From Pseudorhodoplanes sp049324435 (GTDB taxonomy: Bacteria > Pseudomonadota > Alphaproteobacteria > Rhizobiales > Xanthobacteraceae), in contig JBMOOQ010000040.1 of the NCBI GenBank assembly GCA_049324435.1, positions 1-64,000 on the forward strand: DNA of 64,000 bases, given 5' to 3'. The notes under the pieces were generated by a model. It was not told where the DNA came from, did not search any database, and worked only from the letters and a program-made list of their open reading frames with translations. Of the stretch, positions 9,177 through 17,844 are shown piece by piece; position 1 is the first letter of the stretch, and each line of letters starts with the position of its first letter. The position numbers and the translations under genes are program-made.

Positions 9177-9917
9177 GTGGCTCGGGCTGGCGTGGCAGTG
9201 CGTTACCGGCGGCTTGCCGTCATCGCGGCATTGGCCGCGCTTTTTACGGCCGAATTGTCTGCCGCTGCATCCGCACAGAATTTGTTCGAATCGATTTTCG
9301 GCGGGTTTCGCCGCGCCCTCACGCCGCGTGCGCCTGTCGCCGATCCCAACGGACCGGTCCAGAGTGCCGACGGCGGCGCGATCTCGTCGGGCTATTGCGT
9401 GCGGTTGTGCGACGGCCGCTATTTCCCGGTCAGCGGCCGCGGCCAGATGAACGCCGCCGAGATGTGCCGCGCGTTCTGTCCGGCGGCGCAGACGCAGATT
9501 TTCTCGGGCGGCGGCAGCATCGCGAACGCGGTTGCACCGAATGGCCAGCGCTACAGCGCGTTGCCGAATGCCTTTGCGTATCGCGAGAAAATCGTGCCGG
9601 ATTGCAGCTGCAACGGCAAAGGGCCGGGCGGCCTCGTGCAGTTCGAGGAGGCCGAAGATCCGACCTTGCGGCCCGGCGACATCGTTGCGACGCAGGCCGG
9701 CCTGATGGCGTATCAGGGTGACGGCCGTCATGCAGGCGGCGGGTTCACGCCGGTCGATTCGACTCCGGGATTGCCGGCGAAGCTGAGGGAGCAATTGACC
9801 CAGACGCGCGTCGCGCCTTCACCCGGCGAAATTCCGGCTGCGTCGACCGACGGCCGCGCGTCCATTACCGACCGGGTGCCGGCGCGTCGCAACGCCGACC
9901 GGCAGGCGCAGCGATAG
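9177..9917 (+). CDS. Secreted DUF2865 family protein
   Basis: A 246-residue exported protein of the Rhizobiales-specific DUF2865 type. The signal peptide spans roughly residues 1-34 (basic start, hydrophobic core, ASA cleavage context). The conserved core contains paired cysteines in YCVRLCDGRYFPV and MCRAFCPAAQTQIF, and later DCSCNG, suggesting disulfides in the periplasm. The start is GTG at 9177, chosen because AAAGGAG lies 6 nt upstream and no in-frame ATG gives an intact signal peptide. Function is not known for the family. The stop abuts the stop of the convergent oxidoreductase gene with no spacer. Confidence 0.85.
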   Translation: MARAGVAVRYRRLAVIAALAALFTAELSAAASAQNLFESIFGGFRRALTPRAPVADPNGPVQSADGGAISSGYCVRLCDGRYFPVSGRGQMNAAEMCRAFCPAAQTQIFSGGGSIANAVAPNGQRYSALPNAFAYREKIVPDCSCNGKGPGGLVQFEEAEDPTLRPGDIVATQAGLMAYQGDGRHAGGGFTPVDSTPGLPAKLREQLTQTRVAPSPGEIPAASTDGRASITDRVPARRNADRQAQR

Positions 9918-11012
9918 TCACGATTTCAGCAGCGCGACCGCGGCATCGGCCAGCGGCAGCGACGAGGTCAGGCCCGGCGACTCGATCCCGAACAGATTGA
10001 CGAGGCCCGCCATGCCGTGGTCGGCGGGCCCTTCGATCATGAAATCGGCGGCAGGCTCTCCCGGTCCGGTGAGTTTGGGTCGCACGCCGGCATAGTCGGG
10101 AACGAGAGAGCCGTCCGGCAAGCCCGGCCAGTAGCTGCGGATCCGCGCATAAAAGGAGGCCGCGCGCGAAGGATCGACGTCGTAATTCTCACGCTCGATC
10201 CATTCCACATCCGGCCCGAACCGCATCCGTCCGGCCAGATCGAGCGTGACATGCACGCCGAGTCCGCCATCGACGGGCGTCGGATAGATCAGCCGCGTGA
10301 AGGCCGGCCGGCCCGCATAGGCGAAATAGTTGCCCTTTGCCAGCACCTGCTTCGGGATGCGCGTGTCGGGATAGCCCTCGATGCTGCGCGCCACGGTCTG
10401 TGCGGCAAGCCCCGCGCAGTTCACCACAGCGTCCACCTCGAGGTGGCCGGGCTCTCGCCCGCCGAACGACACGCGCCAGCCATGCAACGTGGGCGTCAGC
10501 CGTTCGACCGGCGTCTCGAATGCGATAGCACCGCCATGCGCTTCGATGTCGCCCTGCAACGCCAGCATATAGGCATGGCCGTCGATGATACCGGTGGCCG
10601 GAGAGACGAGCGCCGCGACGCAGGATAATTCCGGTTCGAGATCGCGCGCCGCATTGCCGCCGATCAGGTCGAGCCCTTCGACGCCGTTGATCCTGCCCTG
10701 AGCCGCGATCGCTTCCAGACGGCTGCGTTCGGCTTCGTTTGTCGCAACGATCAGCTTGCCGCAGCGCCGGTGCGGCACGCCGTGACTCTCGCAGAAGTCG
10801 TAGAGCATGCGGTTGCCGCGCGGGCAGAGCTTCGCACGCAGCGAACCGGTCGGGTAATACATGCCGGCGTGGATGACTTCGGAATTGCGCGACGAAATGC
10901 AGGTGCCGACCGCGCCGGCCTTCTCTGCGACGATGACATCATGGCCCGCGAGCGCTGCAGCGCGCGCGACGGCAAGCCCGATGACACCCGCGCCGATAAC
11001 GAGAACCTGCAT
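9918..11012 (-). CDS. FAD-dependent 2-hydroxyacid-type oxidoreductase (LhgO/DAO family)
   Basis: A 364-residue flavoprotein starting with the dinucleotide-binding motif VIGAGVIGLAVARAAALAGH. SRNSEVIHAGMYYP and the late GIESPGLTSSLPLA are signatures of the L-2-hydroxyglutarate oxidase-like branch of the D-amino-acid oxidase superfamily. It probably oxidises a 2-hydroxy acid or related acid and passes electrons to oxygen or quinone; the exact substrate is not readable. It is the last gene of an operon with the TRAP transporter (18-nt gap after the large permease), so the transporter may import its substrate. Confidence 0.82.
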   Translation of the reverse strand: MQVLVIGAGVIGLAVARAAALAGHDVIVAEKAGAVGTCISSRNSEVIHAGMYYPTGSLRAKLCPRGNRMLYDFCESHGVPHRRCGKLIVATNEAERSRLEAIAAQGRINGVEGLDLIGGNAARDLEPELSCVAALVSPATGIIDGHAYMLALQGDIEAHGGAIAFETPVERLTPTLHGWRVSFGGREPGHLEVDAVVNCAGLAAQTVARSIEGYPDTRIPKQVLAKGNYFAYAGRPAFTRLIYPTPVDGGLGVHVTLDLAGRMRFGPDVEWIERENYDVDPSRAASFYARIRSYWPGLPDGSLVPDYAGVRPKLTGPGEPAADFMIEGPADHGMAGLVNLFGIESPGLTSSLPLADAAVALLKS

Positions 11013-11030
11013 CGCCTCAGTTCAGTCCGT

Positions 11031-12398
11031 TCACCCGACCGAGCCATACACCTTGCGCGGCAGCCAGAGAACCAGTTCCGGCCACATAAAGGCGACGGCG
11101 ACCATAATCAGCTGCAGGATCACGAACGGAATGATGCCGCGATAGATATGCACGGTGGTAATGTCCTTCGGCACCACGCCCTTCAAATAGAATAGCGAGA
11201 AGCCGACCGGGGGCGTCAGGAACGACGTCTGCAGGCATACCGCAAACACCACGACGAACCAGATCAGATTGAAGCCGAGATCCTTCACCACCGGCGCGAC
11301 CAGCGGCAGGATGATCAGCACGATCTCCAGCCAGTCGAGGAAAAATCCGCAGACGAACGCCACGAACAGAATGAAAATCAGGATGCCGGTCGGCCCGAAC
11401 GGCAGGCCCTTGAGCAGATGCGCGATGAATTCGTCGCCGCCGAGCGAGCGCATGACGAGTGCGAAGGCGGTGGCGCCGAGGAAAATGCCGAAAATGAAAG
11501 CGGTGGTCAGCGCGGTTTCGATGCCGACCTGCCGGATCACCTTGAGGTTGAGCCGCCCGTTGAACGCTGCCAGCAGCGTTGCGCCGAACGCGCCGACGCC
11601 GGAGGCTTCGCTCGGGGTGGCGAAGCCGGTGAAGATGGTGCCGAGCACCGCGATGATGAGAGCGGCGGTCGGGACCGTGGCGAGGATCGCGCCCCAGATT
11701 TCGCGCCCGGTCAGCGGCTCGGTTTCGGGCGGCGCGGGCGCCATGTCAGGCCGGACCAGACCGACGCCGATGACATAGACGAGATAGAGAAAGCCGAGCG
11801 CCACGCCCGGCACGATCGCGCCCATGAACAGGTCGCCGACCGAAATCGAGAGCTGGTCGGCCATGATGACCAGCATGATCGAGGGCGGCACGAGAATGCC
11901 GAGGGTCCCGGCTGCCGCGACCACGCCGGAGGCGAGCTCCTTGGAATAATTTTGCCGCATCATGATCGGGATCGACAGCGTGGCAAGCAGCACGACTGAG
12001 GCGCCGACAATGCCGGTCGAGGCCGCGAGCAAAATGCCGATCAGGACGACGGTGACGGCAAGGCCGCCGCGCATGCCGCGAAAGACGCGGACGAAATTTG
12101 TCATCATCTTTTCGGCGACGCCCGAGCGGTCGAGCATCAAGCCCATGTAGACGAACATGGGCAAGGCCACGAGCACCCAGTTCGCCATGGTGGCAAAGAT
12201 GCGATCGACGATGATCGCGAAGTTGTTCCAGCGCGTCAGCAGGAAGGTGTCGACCCCGAAATAGTCGTGCAGAAAAATGCCGCCCGCCGTGAACAGCAGG
12301 GACAGGCCGCCGAGCGTCCAGGCGATCGGATAGCCGAGAAAGATCGATACGACGAACGTGACGAGAAACGCGATGACGATGAATTCGTAGGCTTCCAT
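11031..12398 (-). CDS. TRAP transporter large permease (DctM type)
   Basis: A 455-residue, very hydrophobic inner-membrane protein with about 12 transmembrane segments. It is the sodium-driven transport subunit of a tripartite ATP-independent periplasmic transporter. Family features include MFVYMGLMLDRSGVAEKM, the Gly-rich helix near ASTGIVGASVVLLATL, and LVPPSIMLVIMA. Length is typical for DctM of the C4-dicarboxylate/chloroaromatic type. It lies 19 nt after the small permease gene, completing a receptor, small permease, large permease operon with the FAD oxidoreductase behind it. Confidence 0.93.
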   Translation of the reverse strand: MEAYEFIVIAFLVTFVVSIFLGYPIAWTLGGLSLLFTAGGIFLHDYFGVDTFLLTRWNNFAIIVDRIFATMANWVLVALPMFVYMGLMLDRSGVAEKMMTNFVRVFRGMRGGLAVTVVLIGILLAASTGIVGASVVLLATLSIPIMMRQNYSKELASGVVAAAGTLGILVPPSIMLVIMADQLSISVGDLFMGAIVPGVALGFLYLVYVIGVGLVRPDMAPAPPETEPLTGREIWGAILATVPTAALIIAVLGTIFTGFATPSEASGVGAFGATLLAAFNGRLNLKVIRQVGIETALTTAFIFGIFLGATAFALVMRSLGGDEFIAHLLKGLPFGPTGILIFILFVAFVCGFFLDWLEIVLIILPLVAPVVKDLGFNLIWFVVVFAVCLQTSFLTPPVGFSLFYLKGVVPKDITTVHIYRGIIPFVILQLIMVAVAFMWPELVLWLPRKVYGSVG

Positions 12399-12417
12399 GA
12401 TCGCCCGCCTGCCCGGT

Positions 12418-12984
12418 TCAATCCTTGAGCCGAAGGGCAGCCACGACGCGCGACAGGCGCGATATCGCAGCCAGGGTCAGCAGCAGAAAGGTCGCTGCGA
12501 GGAACGACTTGATGACAAAACGATAGGGCAGACCATCCGGCGCCGAGGAAATCTCGTTCATGACATAGGCCTGCTTTGCGTAGGGGATCGCGTTCCACAT
12601 CACAAAGAGCGAGAACGGCAACAGGAAGCACACGAGACCGAACGCTTCGATCCAGAGGCGCCGCCGGCGCGGCCAATGTTCCGCCAGCACATCGATCCGG
12701 ACATGACGCTCGCGAATTTCCGCGAAGGGGATCGCGAGCATGAACCCGATGCCATAGAGATGCCACTGCATCTCTTCCATCTTGATCGATCCAAGCCCGA
12801 AGGCGTAGCGCTGAACCACCTGATAGACGATCAGGAGCATCAGCGCCGTCCAGATCCAGGCCGACGCCTCACCGATGCCGGTGATGATGGCGTCGAAAAA
12901 TCTTGAGGTTCGCGTATGGGGGAGCGGGATGCCGGACGGCCCCGCCGCGGGGCCGTCCGTCGGTACTGGATGCGTGATGCTCAT
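12418..12984 (-). CDS. TRAP transporter small permease (DctQ type)
   Basis: A 188-residue protein with four predicted membrane helices, starting after a polar 30-residue N-terminus. The segment IKMEEMQWHLYGIGFMLAIP matches the conserved E-x-Q-W-H context of DctQ proteins. It pairs with the large permease in the inner membrane. The gene starts 13 nt after the receptor gene stop. A perfect 11-bp hairpin lies within its first codons (12933-12959), which may influence relative expression of receptor and permease. Confidence 0.9.
   Translation of the reverse strand: MSITHPVPTDGPAAGPSGIPLPHTRTSRFFDAIITGIGEASAWIWTALMLLIVYQVVQRYAFGLGSIKMEEMQWHLYGIGFMLAIPFAEIRERHVRIDVLAEHWPRRRRLWIEAFGLVCFLLPFSLFVMWNAIPYAKQAYVMNEISSAPDGLPYRFVIKSFLAATFLLLTLAAISRLSRVVAALRLKD
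12933..12959 (-). other. Strong hairpin at the dctP-dctQ boundary
   Basis: CGGACGGCCCC and GGGGCCGTCCG form a perfect 11-bp stem with a 5-nt loop inside codons 9-17 of the small-permease gene. The stop of the highly translated receptor gene lies 39 nt upstream on the transcript. In other binding-protein operons, a hairpin at this place blocks 3' exonucleases and keeps receptor mRNA abundant; applying that here is inference. Confidence 0.5.
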
Positions 12985-12997
12985 GCGAGCGCTTCAC

Positions 12998-14053
12998 CTA
13001 TTTGAAGTCGCGCGGAAGATATCCGTATTCCTTCCATTTCTGGTTCTGCGCCATAAACGCGAGCTGGCTGTCATAGACCTTCTTGAACAGCGGATTGGCT
13101 GCGGACTTTTCCGCCATCACCTTCTTTGCAGCGGCCTGGAAGGTCTTGAGCAGATTGGCATTGACCTGCTTAAGCTGGACGCCTTCCTTCTCGAACTTTT
13201 CGAGTGTCTTGCCCTGCAGGGCTTCCGATTTCGCCAGCGCCATGGTGACGGCTGCGGTGCAGGTGGTCTCGATGATCGCCTGGGTTTGCGGATTGAGCTT
13301 GTTCCAGGCCGCGAGGTTCACATAGAGGTATTGATTGGTCGACGGCTGATGCCATCCGGGCATGTAGTAGTATTTCGCGACCTTGAAGAAGCCGAGCTGC
13401 TCGTCGACGGTCGGCAGCGAAAATTCGGTGCCGTCGAGCACGCCCTTTTCCAGAGCCTGGAACAGTTCGCCGCCCGGCAGCAGCGTCACCGACGCGCCGA
13501 CCTCCTTGTAGATGTCGCCGCCATAGCCGGCCGCGCGGAATTTCAGGCCCTTGATGTCGTCGGGTGAATTGATCTCCTTGCGGAACCAGCCGGCACCTTC
13601 GGGTCCGATCGTGCCGCAGAAGATCGGATAGACGTTGTGCGGCTTGAAGACTTCGCGGAGCAATTCATTGCCGCCGCCGAAATACATCCAGGCCATGAAT
13701 TCGGGCGATTCCATCCCGAACGGCACCGCGCCGAACAAGGCGGCGGCCGGCACCTTGCCGACCTCATAGCCCATCCAGGTGTATCCGGCCTCGACCTTGC
13801 CTTCGGACACCGAGTCGAACACGGCGAGCGCCGGGACGAGCTTGCCGGGCTCGAAGATCTGAAGCTTGATGCGTCCGCCGGACATCTTGTCCAGCTGTTG
13901 CGCAACCCAGGGCATGGCGTCGCCAAGCGCAACCAGATTGGAGCCGAATGCCATCGGCACCGGCCAGCGCACCGCCTCGATCTGTTGTGCATTTGCGGCG
14001 GTTGCGGCAAGCGCGAGCGCCGCACCTGCTGCGGCTGAACGAACCCATTTCAT
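12998..14053 (-). CDS. TRAP transporter periplasmic substrate-binding protein (DctP type)
   Basis: A 351-residue receptor with a cleavable signal peptide (about residues 1-23, ending ANAQQ). The mature domain shows family blocks such as LQIFEPGKLVPALAVFDSVS and LKFRAAGYGGDIYKEVGA; Arg in the latter usually binds the substrate carboxylate. Sequence flavour is that of the mannitol/2-oxoacid (TakP/DctP-7) branch. The ATG at 14053 is chosen over an earlier in-frame start because GGGAGG lies 8 nt upstream and the signal peptide begins at once. It is the first gene of the TRAP operon. The ligand is probably an organic acid handled by the downstream oxidoreductase. Confidence 0.92.
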   Translation of the reverse strand: MKWVRSAAAGAALALAATAANAQQIEAVRWPVPMAFGSNLVALGDAMPWVAQQLDKMSGGRIKLQIFEPGKLVPALAVFDSVSEGKVEAGYTWMGYEVGKVPAAALFGAVPFGMESPEFMAWMYFGGGNELLREVFKPHNVYPIFCGTIGPEGAGWFRKEINSPDDIKGLKFRAAGYGGDIYKEVGASVTLLPGGELFQALEKGVLDGTEFSLPTVDEQLGFFKVAKYYYMPGWHQPSTNQYLYVNLAAWNKLNPQTQAIIETTCTAAVTMALAKSEALQGKTLEKFEKEGVQLKQVNANLLKTFQAAAKKVMAEKSAANPLFKKVYDSQLAFMAQNQKWKEYGYLPRDFK

Positions 14054-14188
14054 GAAGCATCCTCCCTGATGGACGTGACGTGGTGCGGCTTCTTTTCGTC
14101 CGCCGGTTCGGGTGGTCCCGAGATACGGAACCATATCGCGCCGTTGGCATGGGCGGAAGCGGGCGCGTGGGAGGCGCTGGGCGCAAAA

Positions 14189-14216
14189 AAAGGGGCAGCG
14201 GTCCCGCTGCCCCTTT
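14189..14216 (-). terminator. Intrinsic terminator of pckA
   Basis: A perfect 12-bp stem (AAAGGGGCAGCG and its complement, 4-nt loop) is followed on the minus strand by a run of seven T residues. It lies 27 nt after the pckA stop and should insulate pckA from the TRAP operon downstream. Confidence 0.9.
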
Positions 14217-14242
14217 CGGTCGATTCGGATTGGAGCGAGCGG

Positions 14243-15862
14243 CTATTCGGCGGCGATCCGCACCTCGGGCGCGGCCGCGCGCACGTCGGCGTCGACCTTG
14301 CTCTCGAACTTGGTGAAGTTGTCCTGGAACATCTTCACCAGCGCGCGTGCCGTCTCGTCGAATTCCTTTTTGTTCTGCCAGGTCTTCATTGGATAGAGCA
14401 GGTGCGGCTCGATGCCGGGCACCGAGGTCGGGACCGCAAATCCGAAATACGGATCGGTACGGTACGAGGCGTTCTTGAGCGAGCCGTCGAGCGCTGCGGT
14501 CACCAGCGCGCGGGTCGCCTTGATCGGCATGCGGCGGCCGACACCGTATTTGCCGCCGGTCCAGCCGGAATTGACCAGCCAGCAATCGACATTGTGCCGG
14601 GCGATATAGTCGCGCAGCAGGTTGCCGTATTCGGCCGGCGGCCGCGGCAGGAACGGCGCGCCAAAGCAGGTCGAGAATTCCGGCTGCACGCCGACCAGAC
14701 CCTTTTCCGTGCCGGCCACCTTCGCCGTGTAGCCGGACAGGAAATGATACATCGCCTGCGCCGGGGTGAGCTTGGCGATCGGCGGCATCACGCCATAGGC
14801 GTCGGCGGTGAGGAAGATGATGTTCTTCGGATGACCGGCACAACCCGAGCGCGACGCATTCGGGATGAAATCGAGCGGATAGGCCGAACGCGTATTCTCG
14901 GTCTTTGAGATATCGGTGTAGTCAGGCACGCGCGTGACCGGATCGAACACCACGTTTTCGAGCACGGCACCGAAGCGGTTGGTCGCGTCCCAGATCAGCG
15001 GCTCCTTCTCGTAGGTGAGATCGACGCACTTGGCGTAGCAGCCGCCTTCGAAATTGAAGATGCCGTCCGGGCCCCAGCCGGTCTCGTCATCGCCGATCAG
15101 GGTCCGGTTCGGATCAGCCGACAGCGTGGTCTTGCCCGTGCCGGACAGGCCGAAGAACAGGGCGGAATCGCCGTTCGGGCCGACATTGGCCGAGCAATGC
15201 ATCGGCATCACGCCCTGCGCCGGCAGGTAGAAATTCAGCGTGGTGAAGACCGACTTCTTCATCTCGCCGGCATAAGAGCTGCCGCAGATCAGCACGATCT
15301 TCCGGGTGAAGTCGATCGCGACCATGGTGTCGGAGCCCTCGCGCCCGCCATGGCGCTTTGCGTCCGGACGGAACGACGGCAGGTCGATGATGGTCATATC
15401 CGGCACAAAGTTCGGAAGGTCCGCGCGCTCGGGGCGGATCAGCAGGGTGCGGATGAACAGCGAGTGCCAGGCGAGTTCGGTGAAGACGCGGACCTTGATG
15501 CGATAGGTCTTGTCGGCGCCGCCATAGAGGTCCTGTGCGAACAGCTGCTTGCCTTTGCAATGCGCCAGGAAGTCCGCGTAGAGATTGTCGAAATGCTCTT
15601 TGGAGAGCTTGCGGTTACCATCCCACCAGACGCTGTCGCGGGTGAGATCGTCCTCTACAGTGTGCTTGTCCTTGGGCGAGCGGCCGGTGTGATGGCCGGT
15701 TTCCGCGCAGAGCGCGCCGCCGGCGACGATGTTGCCTTCGCCGTTTGCGATCGCGTGCTCATAGAGCGGCGCTTCCGTCAGGTTCCAGTGGACGGCCTGA
15801 AGATCCTTCAGTCCGAATTTGTCCGCTCCGTAAGCTTGGTTTCTTACGCCAGTTTCCCGCAC
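14243..15862 (-). CDS. pckA: Phosphoenolpyruvate carboxykinase (ATP)
   Basis: A 539-residue enzyme making PEP from oxaloacetate and ATP, the entry step of gluconeogenesis from C4 acids. GLSGTGKTTLS is the kinase-specific P-loop, GDDETGWG the metal-binding motif, and the C-terminal region holds GGKYGVGRRM. The GTG at 15862 is chosen over an ATG 45 nt upstream because GGAGG stands 8 nt before it and the resulting N-terminus VRETGVRNQAYGADKFGL matches the usual alphaproteobacterial start; length then equals the roughly 540-residue norm. A strong terminator follows. Closeness to the chvI-chvG and PTS genes is conserved in Rhizobiales, where this network influences pckA. Confidence 0.95.
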   Translation of the reverse strand: MRETGVRNQAYGADKFGLKDLQAVHWNLTEAPLYEHAIANGEGNIVAGGALCAETGHHTGRSPKDKHTVEDDLTRDSVWWDGNRKLSKEHFDNLYADFLAHCKGKQLFAQDLYGGADKTYRIKVRVFTELAWHSLFIRTLLIRPERADLPNFVPDMTIIDLPSFRPDAKRHGGREGSDTMVAIDFTRKIVLICGSSYAGEMKKSVFTTLNFYLPAQGVMPMHCSANVGPNGDSALFFGLSGTGKTTLSADPNRTLIGDDETGWGPDGIFNFEGGCYAKCVDLTYEKEPLIWDATNRFGAVLENVVFDPVTRVPDYTDISKTENTRSAYPLDFIPNASRSGCAGHPKNIIFLTADAYGVMPPIAKLTPAQAMYHFLSGYTAKVAGTEKGLVGVQPEFSTCFGAPFLPRPPAEYGNLLRDYIARHNVDCWLVNSGWTGGKYGVGRRMPIKATRALVTAALDGSLKNASYRTDPYFGFAVPTSVPGIEPHLLYPMKTWQNKKEFDETARALVKMFQDNFTKFESKVDADVRAAAPEVRIAAE

Positions 15863-16180
15863 GGAAGTCCTCCGAAAAAACGCCCCCGGCCGCCCTGCCG
15901 CGGCCAACGTTCAGTCACACGCCAATGTCGGTGTGGCCCTTGAGATAGGTCAATCCGGCCGCGCCGGGCCGCGCGGTGTCTTAGAGCCGCGCTGGCGCTG
16001 TGCCAAGTCCTTTGACGACGCATGCGTGCAAACGACATTCGCTGCAACGCAACAAGTCGCGGTGCAACGGCGGAAAACGGCGTTAAGGATATCCGGATCG
16101 GAGGCGCGCGGCCGCTGTCACGACAGAGCTGCAAAAAGGGGCGGCCTGGACCGCCCCGCGCAAGCGGGGGCTGTGCGACG
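15863..16180. other. Intergenic region with pckA leader and OmpA-gene terminator
   Basis: About 318 bp without a gene. It holds the pckA ribosome-binding site (GGAGG just above 15862), the presumed pckA promoter, and the intrinsic terminator of the OmpA-domain gene at 16133-16157. Around 16040-16075 the hexamer TGCAAC recurs twice in a GC-rich setting, but I cannot assign it to a regulator. Confidence 0.5.
16133..16157 (-). terminator. Intrinsic terminator of the OmpA-domain gene
   Basis: The 7-bp stem GGGGCGG / CCGCCCC with a 6-nt loop is followed on the minus strand by five T residues. It lies 23 nt after the stop of the OmpA-domain gene. A second small stem-loop (16154-16169) directly precedes it. 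Confidence 0.8.
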
Positions 16181-16804
16181 TCAGTTCGAGGCGTTGACGA
16201 CCTCGACGCGGCGGTTTTCGCCCGACAGCGGCTGATCCGGCACCTTCAGGCGTTCGAAGCCGAAGCCTGCGACCAGAAGCTGGTGCTCGGGAATTTTGAA
16301 GGTGTGGATCAGGTATTTGCGGACCGATTGCGCGCGCCGGTGCGACAGGTCGAGATTGTATTGCGGGCTGCCCGCGGCATCGGTGTGGCCGTTGAGCAGG
16401 ATCGTCGAACCCTTGAGGGCGGGCGACAGTAACGCGACGCCGAGTTCGTTGACCGCGGCAATCGCCTTCGGTCCGATCACGTCGGAATTGTAGTCGAAGA
16501 AGATCGCGATATCGATTTTGGGCTTGTCGACGATCACTTTGGCGATTTCTTCGCGCTCTTCCTTGGAGGCGGGTGCAACCGCCTCGACCGAAATGGCGCG
16601 GGTCCGCGCCTTTTGCAGAACCTGCTGTTCGGCAGCGGTGTTCGGATTCGCATTGAGCGAGCGCGTCAGACTGCGCGTCTTGCTCGCATTCTTCGGAGTC
16701 AGCGCTTCCTCAATCTTGCTCGATTGCGCAAAGGATGGAATGGCGCCTGCCGATACAAACGCAGCGGCGATGCCGGCAAAGATAAATGCCTTGATGCGCG
16801 TCAT
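16181..16804 (-). CDS. OmpA-family peptidoglycan-binding protein
   Basis: A 207-residue exported protein. Signal peptide residues 1-26 end in PSFAQ; an Asn/Thr-rich middle segment follows, then a C-terminal OmpA domain from about residue 95. The domain shows IFFDYNSDVIGPKAIAAVNE, LNGHTDAAGSPQYNLDLSHR and GFGFERLKVPD, with the Asp and Arg that usually hold meso-diaminopimelate. There is no beta-barrel and no lipobox, so it is a periplasmic, wall-associated protein rather than a porin. Monocistronic, with its own terminator. Confidence 0.85.
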   Translation of the reverse strand: MTRIKAFIFAGIAAAFVSAGAIPSFAQSSKIEEALTPKNASKTRSLTRSLNANPNTAAEQQVLQKARTRAISVEAVAPASKEEREEIAKVIVDKPKIDIAIFFDYNSDVIGPKAIAAVNELGVALLSPALKGSTILLNGHTDAAGSPQYNLDLSHRRAQSVRKYLIHTFKIPEHQLLVAGFGFERLKVPDQPLSGENRRVEVVNASN

Positions 16805-16920
16805 GACAATGCCCCTCGATCAAGCAGCGTTCCTGGCAGAATACCACGCGCTTTGATGCTGTGCAGATGCGGCGCGGCGCTTCCGGTTCACAGATTGGTC
16901 GCGCCTCCGTGAGCGCGGGT

Positions 16921-17646
16921 TCAATCGGCTTTGCGGGCGGCCTCTGCCATCTGCACGAGGACGGCCCGCAGCGGGCCTGCGCCGTTGACCCGCTGGGGGA
17001 ACGGCACCCGCACGGCCACGCGTCCATTCTGCAATTCCAGACCCTCCGGATCGAAGCCGGCGCAGCGCCAGTCGCCATCGGGCGCCCCATAGAGCTTCGT
17101 CGCATAGAGCCGACAGGCGTCGGCGTGGTCCTCGTTCATGTGCGCCGCGGCGCGGTCTTCCGCCGCCAAAAGGTCGTCGGCGCCTGCGGGATCGACCAGG
17201 ATGTCCTGCGGCTTGAGATCCACGATCCGGCCGAAGCCCGCCACCAGATGCGCCGCCGTTATCTCGATCCGGTAGAAGGCGAAGTCGGCAAAGCCTGCGA
17301 ACATCGCAGCCTCCGGCTGGCGCGCGAGATAGCGGCGCCGGTCGTGGTCGTCCGTGGTCACGGCCGCCCGGCCCATGAGCATGACGCGCGCGCCTTCCAG
17401 CGGATCGCCCGCCTTGCGCTCGTCCAGCATCAGGGACACCCGGCTGTCGGCGATCACATTTTTTGTATGAATTGCAAGCTTTGAGATCAGCAGGAGCGGC
17501 GCGCCGTCGAAAGCACTCGCGACATTGACTAGCGAGCAATAGGGGTCGCCGGAGCCTGGAAACAGCGTCGCCAGCGCTCCCGAGCGGGCCTCACGCAGGA
17601 GTTTCTTGGCGGCCGTTCTGGGATCGAAATCGGCTTGCGGTTTCAT
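16921..17646 (-). CDS. HugZ-like pyridoxamine 5'-phosphate oxidase-fold protein
   Basis: A 241-residue cytoplasmic protein with an N-terminal split-barrel flavin/haem-binding fold (SGALATLFPGSGDPYCSLVN, later VSLMLDER and VMLMGRAAV) and a C-terminal DUF2470-type domain (AAAHMNEDHADACRLYA). Relatives include haem-utilisation protein HugZ and other PNPOx-like proteins. The ATG at 17646 is used; a GTG two codons earlier is equally close to a GGAG and cannot be excluded. The role here, haem degradation or another flavin reaction, is not determined by context. Confidence 0.82.
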   Translation of the reverse strand: MKPQADFDPRTAAKKLLREARSGALATLFPGSGDPYCSLVNVASAFDGAPLLLISKLAIHTKNVIADSRVSLMLDERKAGDPLEGARVMLMGRAAVTTDDHDRRRYLARQPEAAMFAGFADFAFYRIEITAAHLVAGFGRIVDLKPQDILVDPAGADDLLAAEDRAAAHMNEDHADACRLYATKLYGAPDGDWRCAGFDPEGLELQNGRVAVRVPFPQRVNGAGPLRAVLVQMAEAARKAD

Positions 17647-17844
17647 GGGCACTGGTCTCCGGGTCGGATTTCGGGCGCGGGAGGCTTGCGCCGAAATCCC
17701 GGCGCTGGCAGGGGGAACAAAAGAGGGATATGTTGGTCATTCAAGCAGAATCATGGAGTTGTTGCCGAATAGTCACATTTCGGCCCAGCTTTGCGGGCTT
17801 CAAGCCCCTCGGGGATTTCCACCGAGCTGAAGAAAAGAGGCGTC

